DNA of 64,000 nucleotides from Pseudomonas saliphila (GTDB lineage: Bacteria > Pseudomonadota > Gammaproteobacteria > Pseudomonadales > Pseudomonadaceae): assembly GCF_008638345.1 (NCBI RefSeq), contig NZ_VTVA01000003.1, positions 219,007 through 283,006 on the forward strand, written 5' to 3'. A program made the translations under genes and the position numbers. How positions within the stretch are numbered: position 1 is the first letter of the stretch; the number at the start of each line of letters is the position of its first letter. The notes beneath the pieces were generated by a model that was not told where the DNA came from, ran no database searches, and saw only the letters and a list, made by a program, of their open reading frames with translations. Shown here one piece after another: positions 1-9,344 of this stretch.

Positions 1-261
1 GAATACCTGAATGCGCTGGTTTACGTCTACGAAGGCGCTGTTCGGATTGGTGAAGCAGATCTGCAGACGAGCCAGCTTGGACGACTGGATGCTGGCGAGC
101 AGCTTTCCATTCTGTCTGGCACTGGCGGTGCACGCGTGTTAATCCTCGCCGGCAAGCCACTGAGGGAACCCGTGGTGCAATACGGGCCATTCGTCATGAA
201 CAGCCGCGAGGAGATTGAACAGACACTGCGCGATTACCGTAGTGGTCAACTCGCAGGCTGA
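1..261 (+). CDS. Pirin family protein, C-terminal fragment
   Basis: Frame 1 is open from the left edge to a TGA at 259-261 and encodes the last 86 residues of a protein whose start lies outside the window. The tail contains YGPFVMNSREEIEQTLRDY, the characteristic end of pirin-family cupins (FGPFVMNT-EEI-QA--DY). Pirins are bicupin metal proteins; some bacterial members are quercetin dioxygenases, others redox-sensing regulators, so the role cannot be set from this fragment. It converges on recR, with 13 bases between the two stop codons. The family is well supported; the specific function is unknown. Confidence 0.85.
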   Translation, partial: EYLNALVYVYEGAVRIGEADLQTSQLGRLDAGEQLSILSGTGGARVLILAGKPLREPVVQYGPFVMNSREEIEQTLRDYRSGQLAG

Positions 262-274
262 TAGGTGGTTCAGG

Positions 275-874
275 TCAAGCGATAGGCGTACGCCCCGCCA
301 GGGCATGCGCCAGCGTACCGCCATCAATGAACTCCAGCTCGCCTCCTAGCGGAATGCCATGGGCCAGCCGTGAGACCCGGATCCCCCTGGGTCTCAGCAA
401 GTTGGCAATGTAGTGGGCGGTCGCTTCGCCCTCGACTGTGGGATTGGTCGCCAATATGACTTCGGTGACTTCCCTGCCTTCCAGCGCCTGCAGCAAAGCA
501 GGGATGCCGATTTCCTCCGGCCCCTGACCATCAATCGGCGACAGATGCCCCTTCAGTACGAAGTAGCGTCCGTTGAATCCGCCAGCCTGCTCGATAGCCC
601 AGACGTCGGCCGGGCTCTGCAGAATGCAGAGCAGGCCATCGTCACGGCGTGGATCGGAGCACAGCGAGCAGATATCGGTCTCACTGAGCATGCGACAGCG
701 TGAGCAATACCCTACTCCATCCATTGCGGCCTCCAGCGCGTGCGCAAGATGGCGGGCGACATTCCGGTCACGCTCCAGCATGTTCAAGGCCATGCGCTGA
801 GCAGTCTTTGGGCCGACGCCCGGCAGTCCTCGCAGGGCGTCGATCAACTGGCGAATCAGGGGGCTGAAACTCAT
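275..874 (-). CDS. recR: Recombination mediator protein RecR
   Basis: At 199 aa this is the normal RecR length. RecR acts with RecF and RecO to load RecA on SSB-coated single-stranded DNA at gaps and stalled forks. The sequence shows an N-terminal helix-hairpin-helix with [13 protein letters not shown] (about residues 17-29), a four-cysteine zinc site C57-x2-C60-x8-C69-x2-C72, and a Toprim domain from about residue 80 to 175 including [15 protein letters not shown]. The ATG at 874 has AAGGA upstream. It lies just downstream of ybaB and dnaX on the same strand, the conserved dnaX-ybaB-recR operon. Nothing is missing. Confidence 0.98.
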   Translation of the reverse strand: MSFSPLIRQLIDALRGLPGVGPKTAQRMALNMLERDRNVARHLAHALEAAMDGVGYCSRCRMLSETDICSLCSDPRRDDGLLCILQSPADVWAIEQAGGFNGRYFVLKGHLSPIDGQGPEEIGIPALLQALEGREVTEVILATNPTVEGEATAHYIANLLRPRGIRVSRLAHGIPLGGELEFIDGGTLAHALAGRTPIA

Positions 875-894
875 TGAATTCCTTGTTGGTTACC

Positions 895-1221
895 TCAGAA
901 TGGCATCTTGAAACCTTCAGGCAAGTTCATGCCCGAGGTCATTCCAGCCATCTTATCCTTGCTTTCAGCTTCCAGCTTGCGCACGGCATCGTTAAACGCC
1001 GCGGCAATCAGGTCTTCAAGCACTTCCTTGTCTTCGCTGAGCAGGCTGTCGTCAATGCTGACGCGACGCACATCGTGGCGACCAGTCATGACAACCGATA
1101 CCAGGCCTGCACCGGACTGACCGGTGACCTCGGCGTTGGCCAGTTCTTCCTGCATCTTCGCCATTTTTTCCTGCATTTCCTGAGCCTGTTTCATCAGGCC
1201 TGCCATGCCACCTTTCATCAT
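895..1221 (-). CDS. ybaB: YbaB/EbfC family nucleoid-associated protein
   Basis: This 108 aa protein is the small DNA-binding YbaB/EbfC protein found between dnaX and recR in most gammaproteobacteria. It begins [20 protein letters not shown], a long amphipathic helix with the usual Met/Gln-rich character, followed by a beta sheet core ([17 protein letters not shown]) and a C-terminal helix with [10 protein letters not shown]. The family forms tweezer-like dimers that bind DNA with little sequence specificity. The ATG at 1221 is preceded by GAGGA; a second in-frame ATG follows immediately. It is co-oriented between dnaX (24 bases) and recR (20 bases), so it is probably co-transcribed with both. 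Confidence 0.97.
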   Translation of the reverse strand: MMKGGMAGLMKQAQEMQEKMAKMQEELANAEVTGQSGAGLVSVVMTGRHDVRRVSIDDSLLSEDKEVLEDLIAAAFNDAVRKLEAESKDKMAGMTSGMNLPEGFKMPF

Positions 1222-1245
1222 GATCGCGTCCTCAGTTAAAAGTTT

Positions 1246-3276
1246 CTATGTATCAAGCGGGCGAATACTGTCATCGCATATCTGCGCCGCGAAATCGCGT
1301 ACCAGGCTCTGCACCAGCGGATCGGACTGAATGCTGGCCTCGGCCTCTTTCTGTCGCGCCACCTTACGCCGGGCCGTCGCAATGGCCGGTGTCTCCTGAG
1401 TCGGCGCGACGACATCGACCTCGATCCTCACCGGCGATCCCAGTTGATCTGCCACCGCCTGTTCGATACGAAGCCGATGGTTCTCGTTATAAAGCGCGCT
1501 GTGGCCCGGGTCCAGATGCAGCGTCCAACTTTCTGCTGCGCATGTCACCAGCTGGCAATGCGCGGCGATACTCTGGGTGAGCCCGCTGAGGCGCAGCGAT
1601 GGATAGAGTTCCAGCCACTGCGCCGCGACACCTGTCGCTGGTGGCAGGTCACTGACCTCATCGATCTCCGCTGCTGCGTCAGACGCAGGGCCGGTATTTT
1701 CCGACACCTGCCAATCATTGAGATACTGGCCGACGTCCAGTTGCTCCTCATCATCGTAGTCGCCCTGCTCGGCAGCCTCGTCCGCTGGCGGTACTTGCAG
1801 CCACTCGGCGGGAGCCTCGTCATAGGGTGGCTTGACCGGTGCACCGCTTTTAAGTGGGTGATTGGTTACCGCTGCGGGTGCATGGCCTGCGAGCTGTTCG
1901 GGAGCCACTGGGCTATCGGTTTCCTTCGGTTCAACCCGCTGCGGCTCAGCAACAGGGGAGCTTGTGCTCTGTTGCTGTTGGACTACCGGGGCGGCGGAAG
2001 ACGACGCTGGGAGCGATGGCTCAACCGGCGCAGTTGTAATGCCTTTAGCGGGAGCTGTCTGCGGCCCGACCACAGCCTTAGACGCAGCGGCCGTGGCCGT
2101 GGCCGATTCGGGTTCAGCCCTGGCCTGGCTGAACCCCGGCAACTTTCCCGACGAAGGGGCCGCCTGTGGCGGCACGGCAGCATCGCTGAGCGTGCCAGGC
2201 TTGAACGCCAGCATGCGCAGCAAGGCCATCTCGAACCCCCCACGCGGGTCAGGCGATAAGGGCAGATCCCGTCTGCCGTGTAATGCCAACTGGTAAAACA
2301 GCTGCACATCTTCCGCGCTAATCTGGCCGGCGAGTTCAACGACCCGTTGCTGGTCGCCCAGACTGTTATCGATGGCTTCAGGCACGACCTGCGCGATTGC
2401 CAGACGCTGCAGCGTCGAGATGAGCTCGGCTAATACCCCAGCAAAATCGGCGCCCTGCTCTGCCAGCTCGGCTACCAGCGCCAGCAAATGTTTTGCATCA
2501 CTTCGCGCAAGCCCCTCCAGCAAACCAAACACCTGGCCATGATCGATGGTGCCGAGCATGCTCCGCACCTCGGCAACCCGTAGTGCCCCATTACCAAAGG
2601 CAATTGCCTGATCAGTCAGACTCAATCCATCACGCATCGAGCCGTCAGCAGCACGACCCAATAGCCATAGAGATTCCTCATCGAAGGGAACCTGCTCCTC
2701 GCCGAGCACAAACCGAAGGTGCTCGACGACCTTCTCAGGCAGCATATTTTTCAGGGAAAACTGCAGGCAGCGCGAGAGAATGGTTACCGGCAGCTTTTGC
2801 GGATCGGTAGTGGCGAGCAGAAACTTGACGTGTGCCGGCGGCTCTTCCAGCGTTTTCAATAGGGCGTTGAAACTGTGACTGGACAACATGTGCACTTCGT
2901 CGATCAGGTAGACCTTGAACCGGCCCCGTGACGGCGCATATTGCACGTTGTCGAGCAGCTCGCGGGTATCCTCGACCTTGGTGCGACTGGCCGCATCCAC
3001 TTCGATCAGATCGACGAACCGCCCTTCATCAATTTCCTTGCAGGCCGAGCAGACACCGCAGGGCTCTGACGTGATGCCCGATTCGCAATTCAGACACTTG
3101 GCGAGGATACGGGCCACAGTCGTCTTGCCGACCCCGCGGGTACCGGTAAACAGGTAGGCGTGGTGCAGGCGATCATGGTCCAGGGCGTTGATCAGCGCCT
3201 GCAACACATGGGTCTGACCGACCATTTCGCGGAACAGGCGCGGACGCCATTTTCGGGCTAAAACCTGGTAACTCAT
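1246..3276 (-). CDS. dnaX: DNA polymerase III subunits gamma/tau
   Basis: This 676 aa protein is the clamp-loader ATPase of the replisome. The start is set at the ATG giving MSYQVLARKWRPRLF, the conserved DnaX N-terminus; a longer reading from a TTG at 3312 adds residues not found in the family. Visible features are Walker A GTRGVGKT (45-52), a zinc module with C64, C73, C76 and C79, Walker B with LIDEVHML, and the sensor region LLATTDPQKLPVTILSRC. A long Ala/Pro/Glu-rich linker (about 370-560) separates the ATPase core from the tau C-terminus that contacts DnaB and polymerase alpha. I see no A-AAA-AAG slippery heptamer like the E. coli gamma frameshift site, so how or whether gamma is made is unclear. 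Confidence 0.97.
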   Translation of the reverse strand: MSYQVLARKWRPRLFREMVGQTHVLQALINALDHDRLHHAYLFTGTRGVGKTTVARILAKCLNCESGITSEPCGVCSACKEIDEGRFVDLIEVDAASRTKVEDTRELLDNVQYAPSRGRFKVYLIDEVHMLSSHSFNALLKTLEEPPAHVKFLLATTDPQKLPVTILSRCLQFSLKNMLPEKVVEHLRFVLGEEQVPFDEESLWLLGRAADGSMRDGLSLTDQAIAFGNGALRVAEVRSMLGTIDHGQVFGLLEGLARSDAKHLLALVAELAEQGADFAGVLAELISTLQRLAIAQVVPEAIDNSLGDQQRVVELAGQISAEDVQLFYQLALHGRRDLPLSPDPRGGFEMALLRMLAFKPGTLSDAAVPPQAAPSSGKLPGFSQARAEPESATATAAASKAVVGPQTAPAKGITTAPVEPSLPASSSAAPVVQQQQSTSSPVAEPQRVEPKETDSPVAPEQLAGHAPAAVTNHPLKSGAPVKPPYDEAPAEWLQVPPADEAAEQGDYDDEEQLDVGQYLNDWQVSENTGPASDAAAEIDEVSDLPPATGVAAQWLELYPSLRLSGLTQSIAAHCQLVTCAAESWTLHLDPGHSALYNENHRLRIEQAVADQLGSPVRIEVDVVAPTQETPAIATARRKVARQKEAEASIQSDPLVQSLVRDFAAQICDDSIRPLDT

Positions 3277-3405
3277 CGGGGTATCTGCAGTCCGCTCTGA
3301 TGGTTTGGGCAATGCGGTACTTTAACCAAAGCAGACCGACAATGCGAGACGCGCCCGACCGCCCAGAACCACCGGAACGCGTGGATCGCCCCTCCCAACC
3401 GATCA

Positions 3406-5367
3406 TCAGTTACTAACGTAGCGACGCTCGGGTATCCGTTGCTCAACATGATCCATTGCCATATCCGCGAACTCGTCGAACAGGCTGGATTGACGGAAAG
3501 CGCGCGCCGCCATCCTGGCGCCATAGACACTGATGTGGCCCGATTCGTCGAGACTGAACGGGATATTCTCGCGGGTCACATCAGAAGGCACGCCATCCAC
3601 GTTGAATAGCGCATCCCGGTCGAAATACATTACGTTAGCAAACTGTGACGCCAGCTGTGCCAGCTGCAGATTGGCCGCGCGCGCCGCCTCGTCTCGCTCC
3701 TTATGAAAGCGCGAGATATCGAAGGTTGTACCGAACAGCAGGCTGCGCTGATACATGTTCTTGACGTTGACATCAAAATTGGTTGGCGCAGGCATAAGGA
3801 TCACCAGCGCTGACTTGTCCGCAGCCATGGCGACGGCATCGAATACGCCCTGCATCTGCTGCTTGTCATGCACCGCGCCCCACTGGCCTGCGAACACGAC
3901 GAAGTCAAAGTCGGACAGGTTGTCCTCCAGATATTTGCGGTTAAACAGGCACTGCTGATAGCCTCGCCCGGTGTAATGGCCGGTATATTCTTCGCCCAGG
4001 CTGGGATAACACCAGTTGGTGGAAACCGAATGGATTTTCATCGACATATGCTGGCCGATATCATCCCAGAAGGGGTCGTAATGCCCTGCGAAGGAGTCAC
4101 CGAACAGCAGGCCCTTGACCTTGGCCGATCTATCACCCAGTTCGCAGCCCAGCCCCGCCTCACCCACCTCGAGCTCAGGGAAGGTCTCCACACTGTGGAA
4201 ACACCACCCACTTTGCTTCCAGGGCATCACCAGATCAGCGGTCGTGCGCCTGAACTCTTCGCTCATACGGTCCGGGAATCCATTCGCCACAAAGGTAATC
4301 GAGGCAAGTGCACAGGCCGCGGCAACCGGGCCACCGATCAGTGAACGAGGTTTCAGAGCGGGTGCATAGCGCGGCTTGCTGCCGGCCAATCCTTCGATAA
4401 AGGTAAAAGACAGCCAACCTGCCAGCACCGATGCTGCTACCGCAAGCAGAACCCAGCGCATGTCGTGCTCAAGGCCGAAATAAAACAACCACACCGCTAT
4501 GGGCCAATGCCAGAGATACAGGGAATAGGACGTTTTCCCGAGAAACTGCGCGACACGGTTGCCGGTCAATAGGGATTCACGCTGAGAGGAGGCTATGACC
4601 AGCGCCGCACCGAATACCGGCAGCGCAGCCAACCACCCCGGCCATTGAGTCTCGGCACTGAAACTGACCGCGCACACGACGATTATTAGCAGCCCGGCGA
4701 TCTCCAGCGTTTTGCCGGTGCGCCTGCCAAAGGTCATCGGATAAAGGTAAATCAGGCTTCCGGCGAGCATCTCCCACATACGCGTCGGCAGCAGGAAGAA
4801 TGCCGAGGTCGGCCACTTGCCCGAGGCGTATACCGATAATCCGAAGGAAAAAATCAGCATGGCCCAGAGAAACCACCGCGTATTCGCCGCTGAGACCACC
4901 TTACGCAGCGCGACGATCAGGACCGGGTAGATGAGATAGAACTGCCACTCAACGGACAGCGACCAGGTATGCAGCAGCCATTGATCATGCGAGGCCTGCT
5001 CGAAGTAACCTGCATGTTTCCAGAATATAAGATTGGAAACGAAGGCCAGACTCCCAAGCACCTCCTTTCCGAGTGTTTGGTAATCGGCAGGCAAAAGCAG
5101 GAACCAGCCCACCATCAACAGGAATACACAGACAAAAGCCAGGGCAGGAATGATTCGACGGCAGCGGTCGAGGTAAAATCGGGGGATGGTGAAGGTGTTT
5201 TTTTCCATCCTGGAGTAGATTATTCCCGTCATCAGAAACCCCGAGATGACGAAAAACACGTCTACGCCAATAAAGCCACCTTGCATGCCAAGCAGGCCGA
5301 AATGGAACAATACGACCAATACGACCGCTACGGCCCGAAGCCCGTTGATATCTCTTCTGAATTCCAC
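3406..5367 (-). CDS. OafA/YrhL-type membrane O-acyltransferase with SGNH domain
   Basis: This 653 aa protein starts with MEFRRDINGLRAVAVVLVVLFHFG, the acyltransferase-3 signature with its catalytic-type histidine in the first membrane segment. About ten hydrophobic segments fill residues 1-370. The C-terminal soluble part (about 400-650) looks like an SGNH hydrolase-like domain: GLLFGDSFAGHYDPFW supplies the GDS block and DESGHISVYGAR a D-x-x-H block. Such fusions transfer O-acetyl groups to surface polysaccharides such as O-antigen or exopolysaccharide; the substrate here is not deducible. The start is GTG with GGGAG eight bases upstream. It stands alone between dnaX and the 4.5S RNA, with no other polysaccharide genes beside it. 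Confidence 0.9.
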   Translation of the reverse strand: MEFRRDINGLRAVAVVLVVLFHFGLLGMQGGFIGVDVFFVISGFLMTGIIYSRMEKNTFTIPRFYLDRCRRIIPALAFVCVFLLMVGWFLLLPADYQTLGKEVLGSLAFVSNLIFWKHAGYFEQASHDQWLLHTWSLSVEWQFYLIYPVLIVALRKVVSAANTRWFLWAMLIFSFGLSVYASGKWPTSAFFLLPTRMWEMLAGSLIYLYPMTFGRRTGKTLEIAGLLIIVVCAVSFSAETQWPGWLAALPVFGAALVIASSQRESLLTGNRVAQFLGKTSYSLYLWHWPIAVWLFYFGLEHDMRWVLLAVAASVLAGWLSFTFIEGLAGSKPRYAPALKPRSLIGGPVAAACALASITFVANGFPDRMSEEFRRTTADLVMPWKQSGWCFHSVETFPELEVGEAGLGCELGDRSAKVKGLLFGDSFAGHYDPFWDDIGQHMSMKIHSVSTNWCYPSLGEEYTGHYTGRGYQQCLFNRKYLEDNLSDFDFVVFAGQWGAVHDKQQMQGVFDAVAMAADKSALVILMPAPTNFDVNVKNMYQRSLLFGTTFDISRFHKERDEAARAANLQLAQLASQFANVMYFDRDALFNVDGVPSDVTRENIPFSLDESGHISVYGARMAARAFRQSSLFDEFADMAMDHVEQRIPERRYVSN

Positions 5368-5702
5368 AACTTTCTCCCGCCACGTTGCTAAAGGCGTTCA
5401 TCTCAAACAGGTGATGTATTCGAGAGTGCAAGAGCAACTATGGTGGAGAGATAGTCATCTTCTTCGTCCTTTTGAGGCTGTCCCCGCCTGAGATCAACAA
5501 AGCGTTACAAATATTGACCCAACCTATAAGCCATCGGTTCAGACGATGAGGGCCGAAGGTTAGCTCGTTGAATTATTAGGGGGCAACACAAAAGAGGTTA
5601 GAGTTCTAAGCCTGTGAAACAGGTAGGACAACGAGTGACAACCAGGTATCAATTGGGTCGCTGGGAAACAGATAAGGGGGGGGGCAATACCAGAGAGCTA
5701 TG
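5368..5702. other. Intergenic region upstream of the acyltransferase
   Basis: No convincing gene is visible. The stretch is locally AT-richer than its surroundings, probably holds the acyltransferase promoter on the minus strand, and contains a run of nine G residues at 5676-5684 just beyond the 3' end of the 4.5S RNA. No intrinsic terminator with a T-tract is obvious for that RNA. Confidence 0.4.
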
Positions 5703-5815
5703 GGTGGCGGTCCTGCCAGCCACACCCCGGCACACGATGTAACCGCTGTGGCTGCTCCCTTCCGGGCCTGACCAGGTTCACGGCGAATCATTGCGAGGGG
5801 ACCGACAGGACCACC
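5703..5815 (-). ncRNA. ffs: 4.5S RNA, signal recognition particle RNA
   Basis: The minus strand reads GGTGGTCCTG at its 5' end and CAGGACCGCCACC at its 3' end, forming the long closing helix. At the centre is GGTCAGGCCCGGAAGGGAGC, the conserved SRP tetraloop region (GGAA-type loop with the asymmetric internal loop bound by Ffh). The length of about 113 nt fits gammaproteobacterial 4.5S RNA. It forms the SRP core with Ffh for co-translational membrane targeting. Ends are estimated from pairing, so a few bases of uncertainty remain. Confidence 0.95.
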
Positions 5816-5845
5816 ATAGCGTGCCCATGCTTGACGGGCCGCGCT

Positions 5846-5873
5846 ATTGTAACGGGTTAACCGGAACTTACAA
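5846..5873 (-). promoter_or_regulatory. Candidate sigma-70 promoter for 4.5S RNA
   Basis: On the minus strand TTGTAA and TACAAT are separated by 16 bases, about 30 bases upstream of the 4.5S RNA 5' end. That distance would require a short processed leader, as known for other ffs genes. The rest of the 5816-6080 interval shows no gene and presumably carries the promoter of the rightward gene at 6081. Confidence 0.45.
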
Positions 5874-6080
5874 CCCGCCGTTCACTCCGAAATCACGGAA
5901 CCTCTGCAAGACTTCTCATTCAAATGCTCGTCTCTGCTCGTTGGCACACCCCAGCAAACGGGCCTGCCGAGCCCGTCATCGCACAATCGGATTATCATGG
6001 CGCGCGCCAGGCTCGATTCATGCGACAACACTGACGATGCTCCTTTCCTCGAAAACGTATTAACACCCTACAGGCGCTGA

Positions 6081-7136
6081 ATGTCCGACCCACAGCACGC
6101 GATCGACACCCTGCCGAATACCTCAGCAAAACGCCTGCTGGGGCTGAGTCTGCTGTTCATCAGCCTGAGCAGCCTGGGTATCTGGGCGGTCTATCAGCAG
6201 ATGCCGAACACGAGCCTGAGCTTTGATTATCGGCTGCTCAGCTGGCAGTTCCTGCTTGCGGTATCCGGTCTGCTCGGCATTTACTACCTGTCCGACGCCT
6301 TGCGCCTCTATTACACCCTGCGAGCGCTGGATCAGCAGATCGCTCTGCGCGAGGTCTTTCGGCTGGTCTTCGTCAATATCTTCTTTTCCAACATAACGCC
6401 GATGGCAACCGGGGGCGGTGTAGCGCAGATATGGTATTTGCGCCGACACGGCGTTCGGCTGGGTACGGCTACCGCCGCGACGACCATCAGAACCATCCTG
6501 GCGGTGATTTTCATCTTTGGGCTGACACCCATCTTTCTGCTGACCCTCGACCATCTCAACAACCAGACAATCATCAGCCGAGTGGGTGGCTTGCTCGCCG
6601 TGGTCATCACGCTCTACCTGGGGTTTTTCGCCGTGCTGTTGCTGCGTGCCCGCCTGCTGATAATGCCGATCAGCACGATCCTCCGCGGAGCACATCGAGT
6701 CGGTCTGCTCAAAGACGCGCGACACCGCCACTGGCAATACAAGGTTCGCAGGGAGATGCTCCGGTTTTCCCATTCATTCAGCATTTACATACGCGGCTCC
6801 AAGCGCAACCTGATCCTGTCGGTCCTGTCGACATTGGTTTTTCTGCTGAGCCTGTTCAGCTTCCCTGCCCTGCTGATTTTCGTGCTGGGTTACGATATCG
6901 ACTACCTTGTCAGTGTCGGCCTGCTGGTGGTAACCACATTTGTCATGTATTTCTCACCCACACCCGGCGCATCGGGGATCTCCGAGGGGCTTTTCGGTAG
7001 TTTCTTCAGTGGCATGCTGGGGGCCAACCACCTGCTGCTGGTAACGATCGGCTGGCGAGTGCTGACAATTTACCTGGGTATGATTGTCGGACTGGTGGTC
7101 ATGCAGTGCGAGCTCAGCCGCAAAACGCATTCATGA
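6081..7136 (+). CDS. YbhN/UPF0104-type flippase-like integral membrane protein
   Basis: This 351 aa protein has about eight or nine hydrophobic segments and resembles the lysylphosphatidylglycerol synthetase transmembrane (UPF0104, YbhN) family. Family-type blocks are NIFFSNITPMATGGGVAQIW (about residues 98-117) and the C-terminal PTPGASGISEGLFGSFF. Members flip or help flip lipids or lipid-linked molecules, either fused to MprF synthetase domains or as stand-alone proteins beside glycosyltransferases. Here the stop codon overlaps the start of the following glycosyltransferase fusion (ATGA), a strong sign that both act on the same lipid or glycan. The substrate is unknown. Confidence 0.85.
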   Translation: MSDPQHAIDTLPNTSAKRLLGLSLLFISLSSLGIWAVYQQMPNTSLSFDYRLLSWQFLLAVSGLLGIYYLSDALRLYYTLRALDQQIALREVFRLVFVNIFFSNITPMATGGGVAQIWYLRRHGVRLGTATAATTIRTILAVIFIFGLTPIFLLTLDHLNNQTIISRVGGLLAVVITLYLGFFAVLLLRARLLIMPISTILRGAHRVGLLKDARHRHWQYKVRREMLRFSHSFSIYIRGSKRNLILSVLSTLVFLLSLFSFPALLIFVLGYDIDYLVSVGLLVVTTFVMYFSPTPGASGISEGLFGSFFSGMLGANHLLLVTIGWRVLTIYLGMIVGLVVMQCELSRKTHS

Positions 7137-9340
7137 AGCGCCGCAACATTCGGCTCAAAGCACTGTTCTACGTAAACGTCCTGACGCTCCTGATACTCGT
7201 CGGCTACAAGATCTATCTGAATCTGTACAAGCCCGATGTCGAGGCAATACATGCTGAGCAGCTACTGGAAATCGACGCTCAGCTGCGCGGCCAGGATAGC
7301 TTCAGCTTTGCCGTGGTGGGCAACATCAACAACTCGGTGGGCATTTTTGAACGGACCTTTGTACCGCAGCTGAATCAGTCAGGCCTGGCATTCATCGTGT
7401 CCGCCGGCAATGCAGTGAGTAGCGGTGGCGACGACAAATACCGATCGTTGCACGGCACCCTCGACAAGCTCGATATCCCGTTTCTGCTGACCTTTGGCCC
7501 TAACGAGTTCTCGAATTTCGGAAGTTTCCGCTTTTACGAAGACTTCGGCCCCCACCTGTATTCGGTGCGCGCCGGCAACACACGCCTCATTTTCCTCGAC
7601 AGCACCGGCAAGACCCCTTATCGCTGGCAACTGCACTGGCTGCAGGACCTGTTTGAGCAGAGCGATGCCATGCATACCCTGGTTTTCACTGGCCACCCCC
7701 TGCTGCCAATCAAGCAGAACCGGTTCTTCGTACGCGATGATGATTACCTGCAGCCCGAAGCGTTTCGCGTTGAACTGCTCGAGCTGTTTCGCCAGCATCA
7801 GGTCGATGCGGTGTTTTCCGCCAATATTCCGGTATTTTCCGAGCAAGTGCTCGACGGCACCCGCTATATCACGACCGGCGGTGCCGGCGGACTGATTCTG
7901 AACGATGCCGACAGCTTCCATCACTATGTAGAAGTCTCCGTGACGCCCGAATCGGTGGAGACGCAACTGGTCCCGCTGATGATCGGACAGCATCCGTTCT
8001 GGGCCACCGTTGAGGGCCTGTGGTTCTTCTTTTATTCACTATTCTATGTCGGCTTCGTCAATTTCCTGCTGTTGGTATCACTGCTGAGTCTGATCGCGAT
8101 CCGCTTGTACTTGCTGCTGTTTACCGAGCGCAGCTATTACCGGGATTTCGATATCAATCCCGCACCATGGCTCGACAAACCCCTGCGCGTGGCCATGTTT
8201 ACCAACAATTACCTGCCCTTCATAGGCGGCGTACCCATCTCCATCGAACGGCTACGGCTGGGCCTTCAAGAGCTCGGCAACAAGGTGTTGCTGATTGCTC
8301 CACGCTATCGTGACCAGCCTGAAGTCGAACCAGACACCCTGCGTCTCCCCTCACTCCTGGCCTTCGGTAAACCGGGCGATTTCCGCTTGGCGAATATCTT
8401 TTTGCCCCGCGTGCGCCGTGAGCTGCAAGGTTTCCAACCCGATATCATCCATGTTCACCACCCCGTCTGGGTCGGCTCACTCGGGCTATACCTGGGCAAG
8501 CGCCTCAAGGTTCCAGTGGTTTACACCTATCACACGCGGCTTGAGCATTACGCTCACTTCGTTCCGTTACCGGGCAGATTGTTTCGCAACTTCATTTCCC
8601 ATGCGTTGATCAAACGCTTCGCCAACAAGTGCGACGGCATCATCGTGCCGACCTATTCGGCAGAGGAATACTTGCGGATGATCGGGGTCAAGACGCCGAC
8701 CTTTGTCCAGCCGACCGGGATTGAATACCAGCGCTTCCTGCAGACACCGCCGGAACGAGTTCGGGCGCTGCGTCAGCATTTGAAGATCGGCGATGAGCTG
8801 GTGCTACTCAGCGTTTCGCGGCTCTCCAACGAAAAAAATCTGGATCTCATGATAGACGCTGCGGCAGCCCTGAAACGATCCAGTCACCAGCCGTTTCGGC
8901 TGCTGATTATCGGCGACGGCCATCAACGCGGACGCCTGCAGCAGCGCATCGACGACCTGGGGCTAGTCGGCTGGGTAACGCTGCTGGGCAGTGTCGCGCC
9001 CGCCGAGATGCCAATCTATTACGGGCTTGGCGATCTGTTCGTCTTCACCTCCAAATCGGAAACCCAGGGCATGGTGTTGCTTGAAGCGATGGCTGCGGGG
9101 CTGCCGGTGGTTGCTGTGCGCTCCAGCGGTACCGACGATGTAATCAGGGAGGGATTCAACGGATACAAGACGGCGGGCAACCAATCGGCCTGGATGGCGA
9201 AGATCACCGAACTGATGGAAGATGAAGCCCTGCGGCGGCGCCTGGGCGTCAATGCTCGGGATTTTGCCCGCGACTATTCGGTTGAACGCTTCGCCCGGGG
9301 GGTGAAGCACATTTATGCCGAGGTGTTGGCCCGCAGCTAA
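7133..9340 (+). CDS. Fusion of degenerate metallophosphoesterase-like domain and GT4 glycosyltransferase
   Basis: The ATG at 7133 overlaps the upstream stop (ATGA), giving 735 aa starting MKRRNIRLKALFYV; a longer start inside the upstream gene is less likely. A membrane segment (about 10-30) precedes a calcineurin-like fold at 55-275. That domain keeps the H-x-P element (GHPLLP, H188) and TGGAGG near residue 250, but its metal motifs are altered: VVGNINNS at 61-68 where D-x-H is expected, and SAGNAVS at 90-96 where GD is expected. A second hydrophobic stretch (about 295-325) leads to a GT-B domain from about 350: FIGGVPISIERLRLGL, VHHPVWVG, VSRLSNEKN, and the E-x7-E block ETQGMVLLEA near 643-651. 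The GT4 call is firm; donor, acceptor and the role of the N-terminal domain are unknown. Confidence 0.85.
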   Translation: MKRRNIRLKALFYVNVLTLLILVGYKIYLNLYKPDVEAIHAEQLLEIDAQLRGQDSFSFAVVGNINNSVGIFERTFVPQLNQSGLAFIVSAGNAVSSGGDDKYRSLHGTLDKLDIPFLLTFGPNEFSNFGSFRFYEDFGPHLYSVRAGNTRLIFLDSTGKTPYRWQLHWLQDLFEQSDAMHTLVFTGHPLLPIKQNRFFVRDDDYLQPEAFRVELLELFRQHQVDAVFSANIPVFSEQVLDGTRYITTGGAGGLILNDADSFHHYVEVSVTPESVETQLVPLMIGQHPFWATVEGLWFFFYSLFYVGFVNFLLLVSLLSLIAIRLYLLLFTERSYYRDFDINPAPWLDKPLRVAMFTNNYLPFIGGVPISIERLRLGLQELGNKVLLIAPRYRDQPEVEPDTLRLPSLLAFGKPGDFRLANIFLPRVRRELQGFQPDIIHVHHPVWVGSLGLYLGKRLKVPVVYTYHTRLEHYAHFVPLPGRLFRNFISHALIKRFANKCDGIIVPTYSAEEYLRMIGVKTPTFVQPTGIEYQRFLQTPPERVRALRQHLKIGDELVLLSVSRLSNEKNLDLMIDAAAALKRSSHQPFRLLIIGDGHQRGRLQQRIDDLGLVGWVTLLGSVAPAEMPIYYGLGDLFVFTSKSETQGMVLLEAMAAGLPVVAVRSSGTDDVIREGFNGYKTAGNQSAWMAKITELMEDEALRRRLGVNARDFARDYSVERFARGVKHIYAEVLARS

Positions 9341-9344
9341 GCCG

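Noticed and set aside
1246..3276. Programmed frameshift in dnaX
   Set aside because: I looked for an A-AAA-AAG type heptamer on the coding strand and saw none; no claim for a gamma product by this mechanism.
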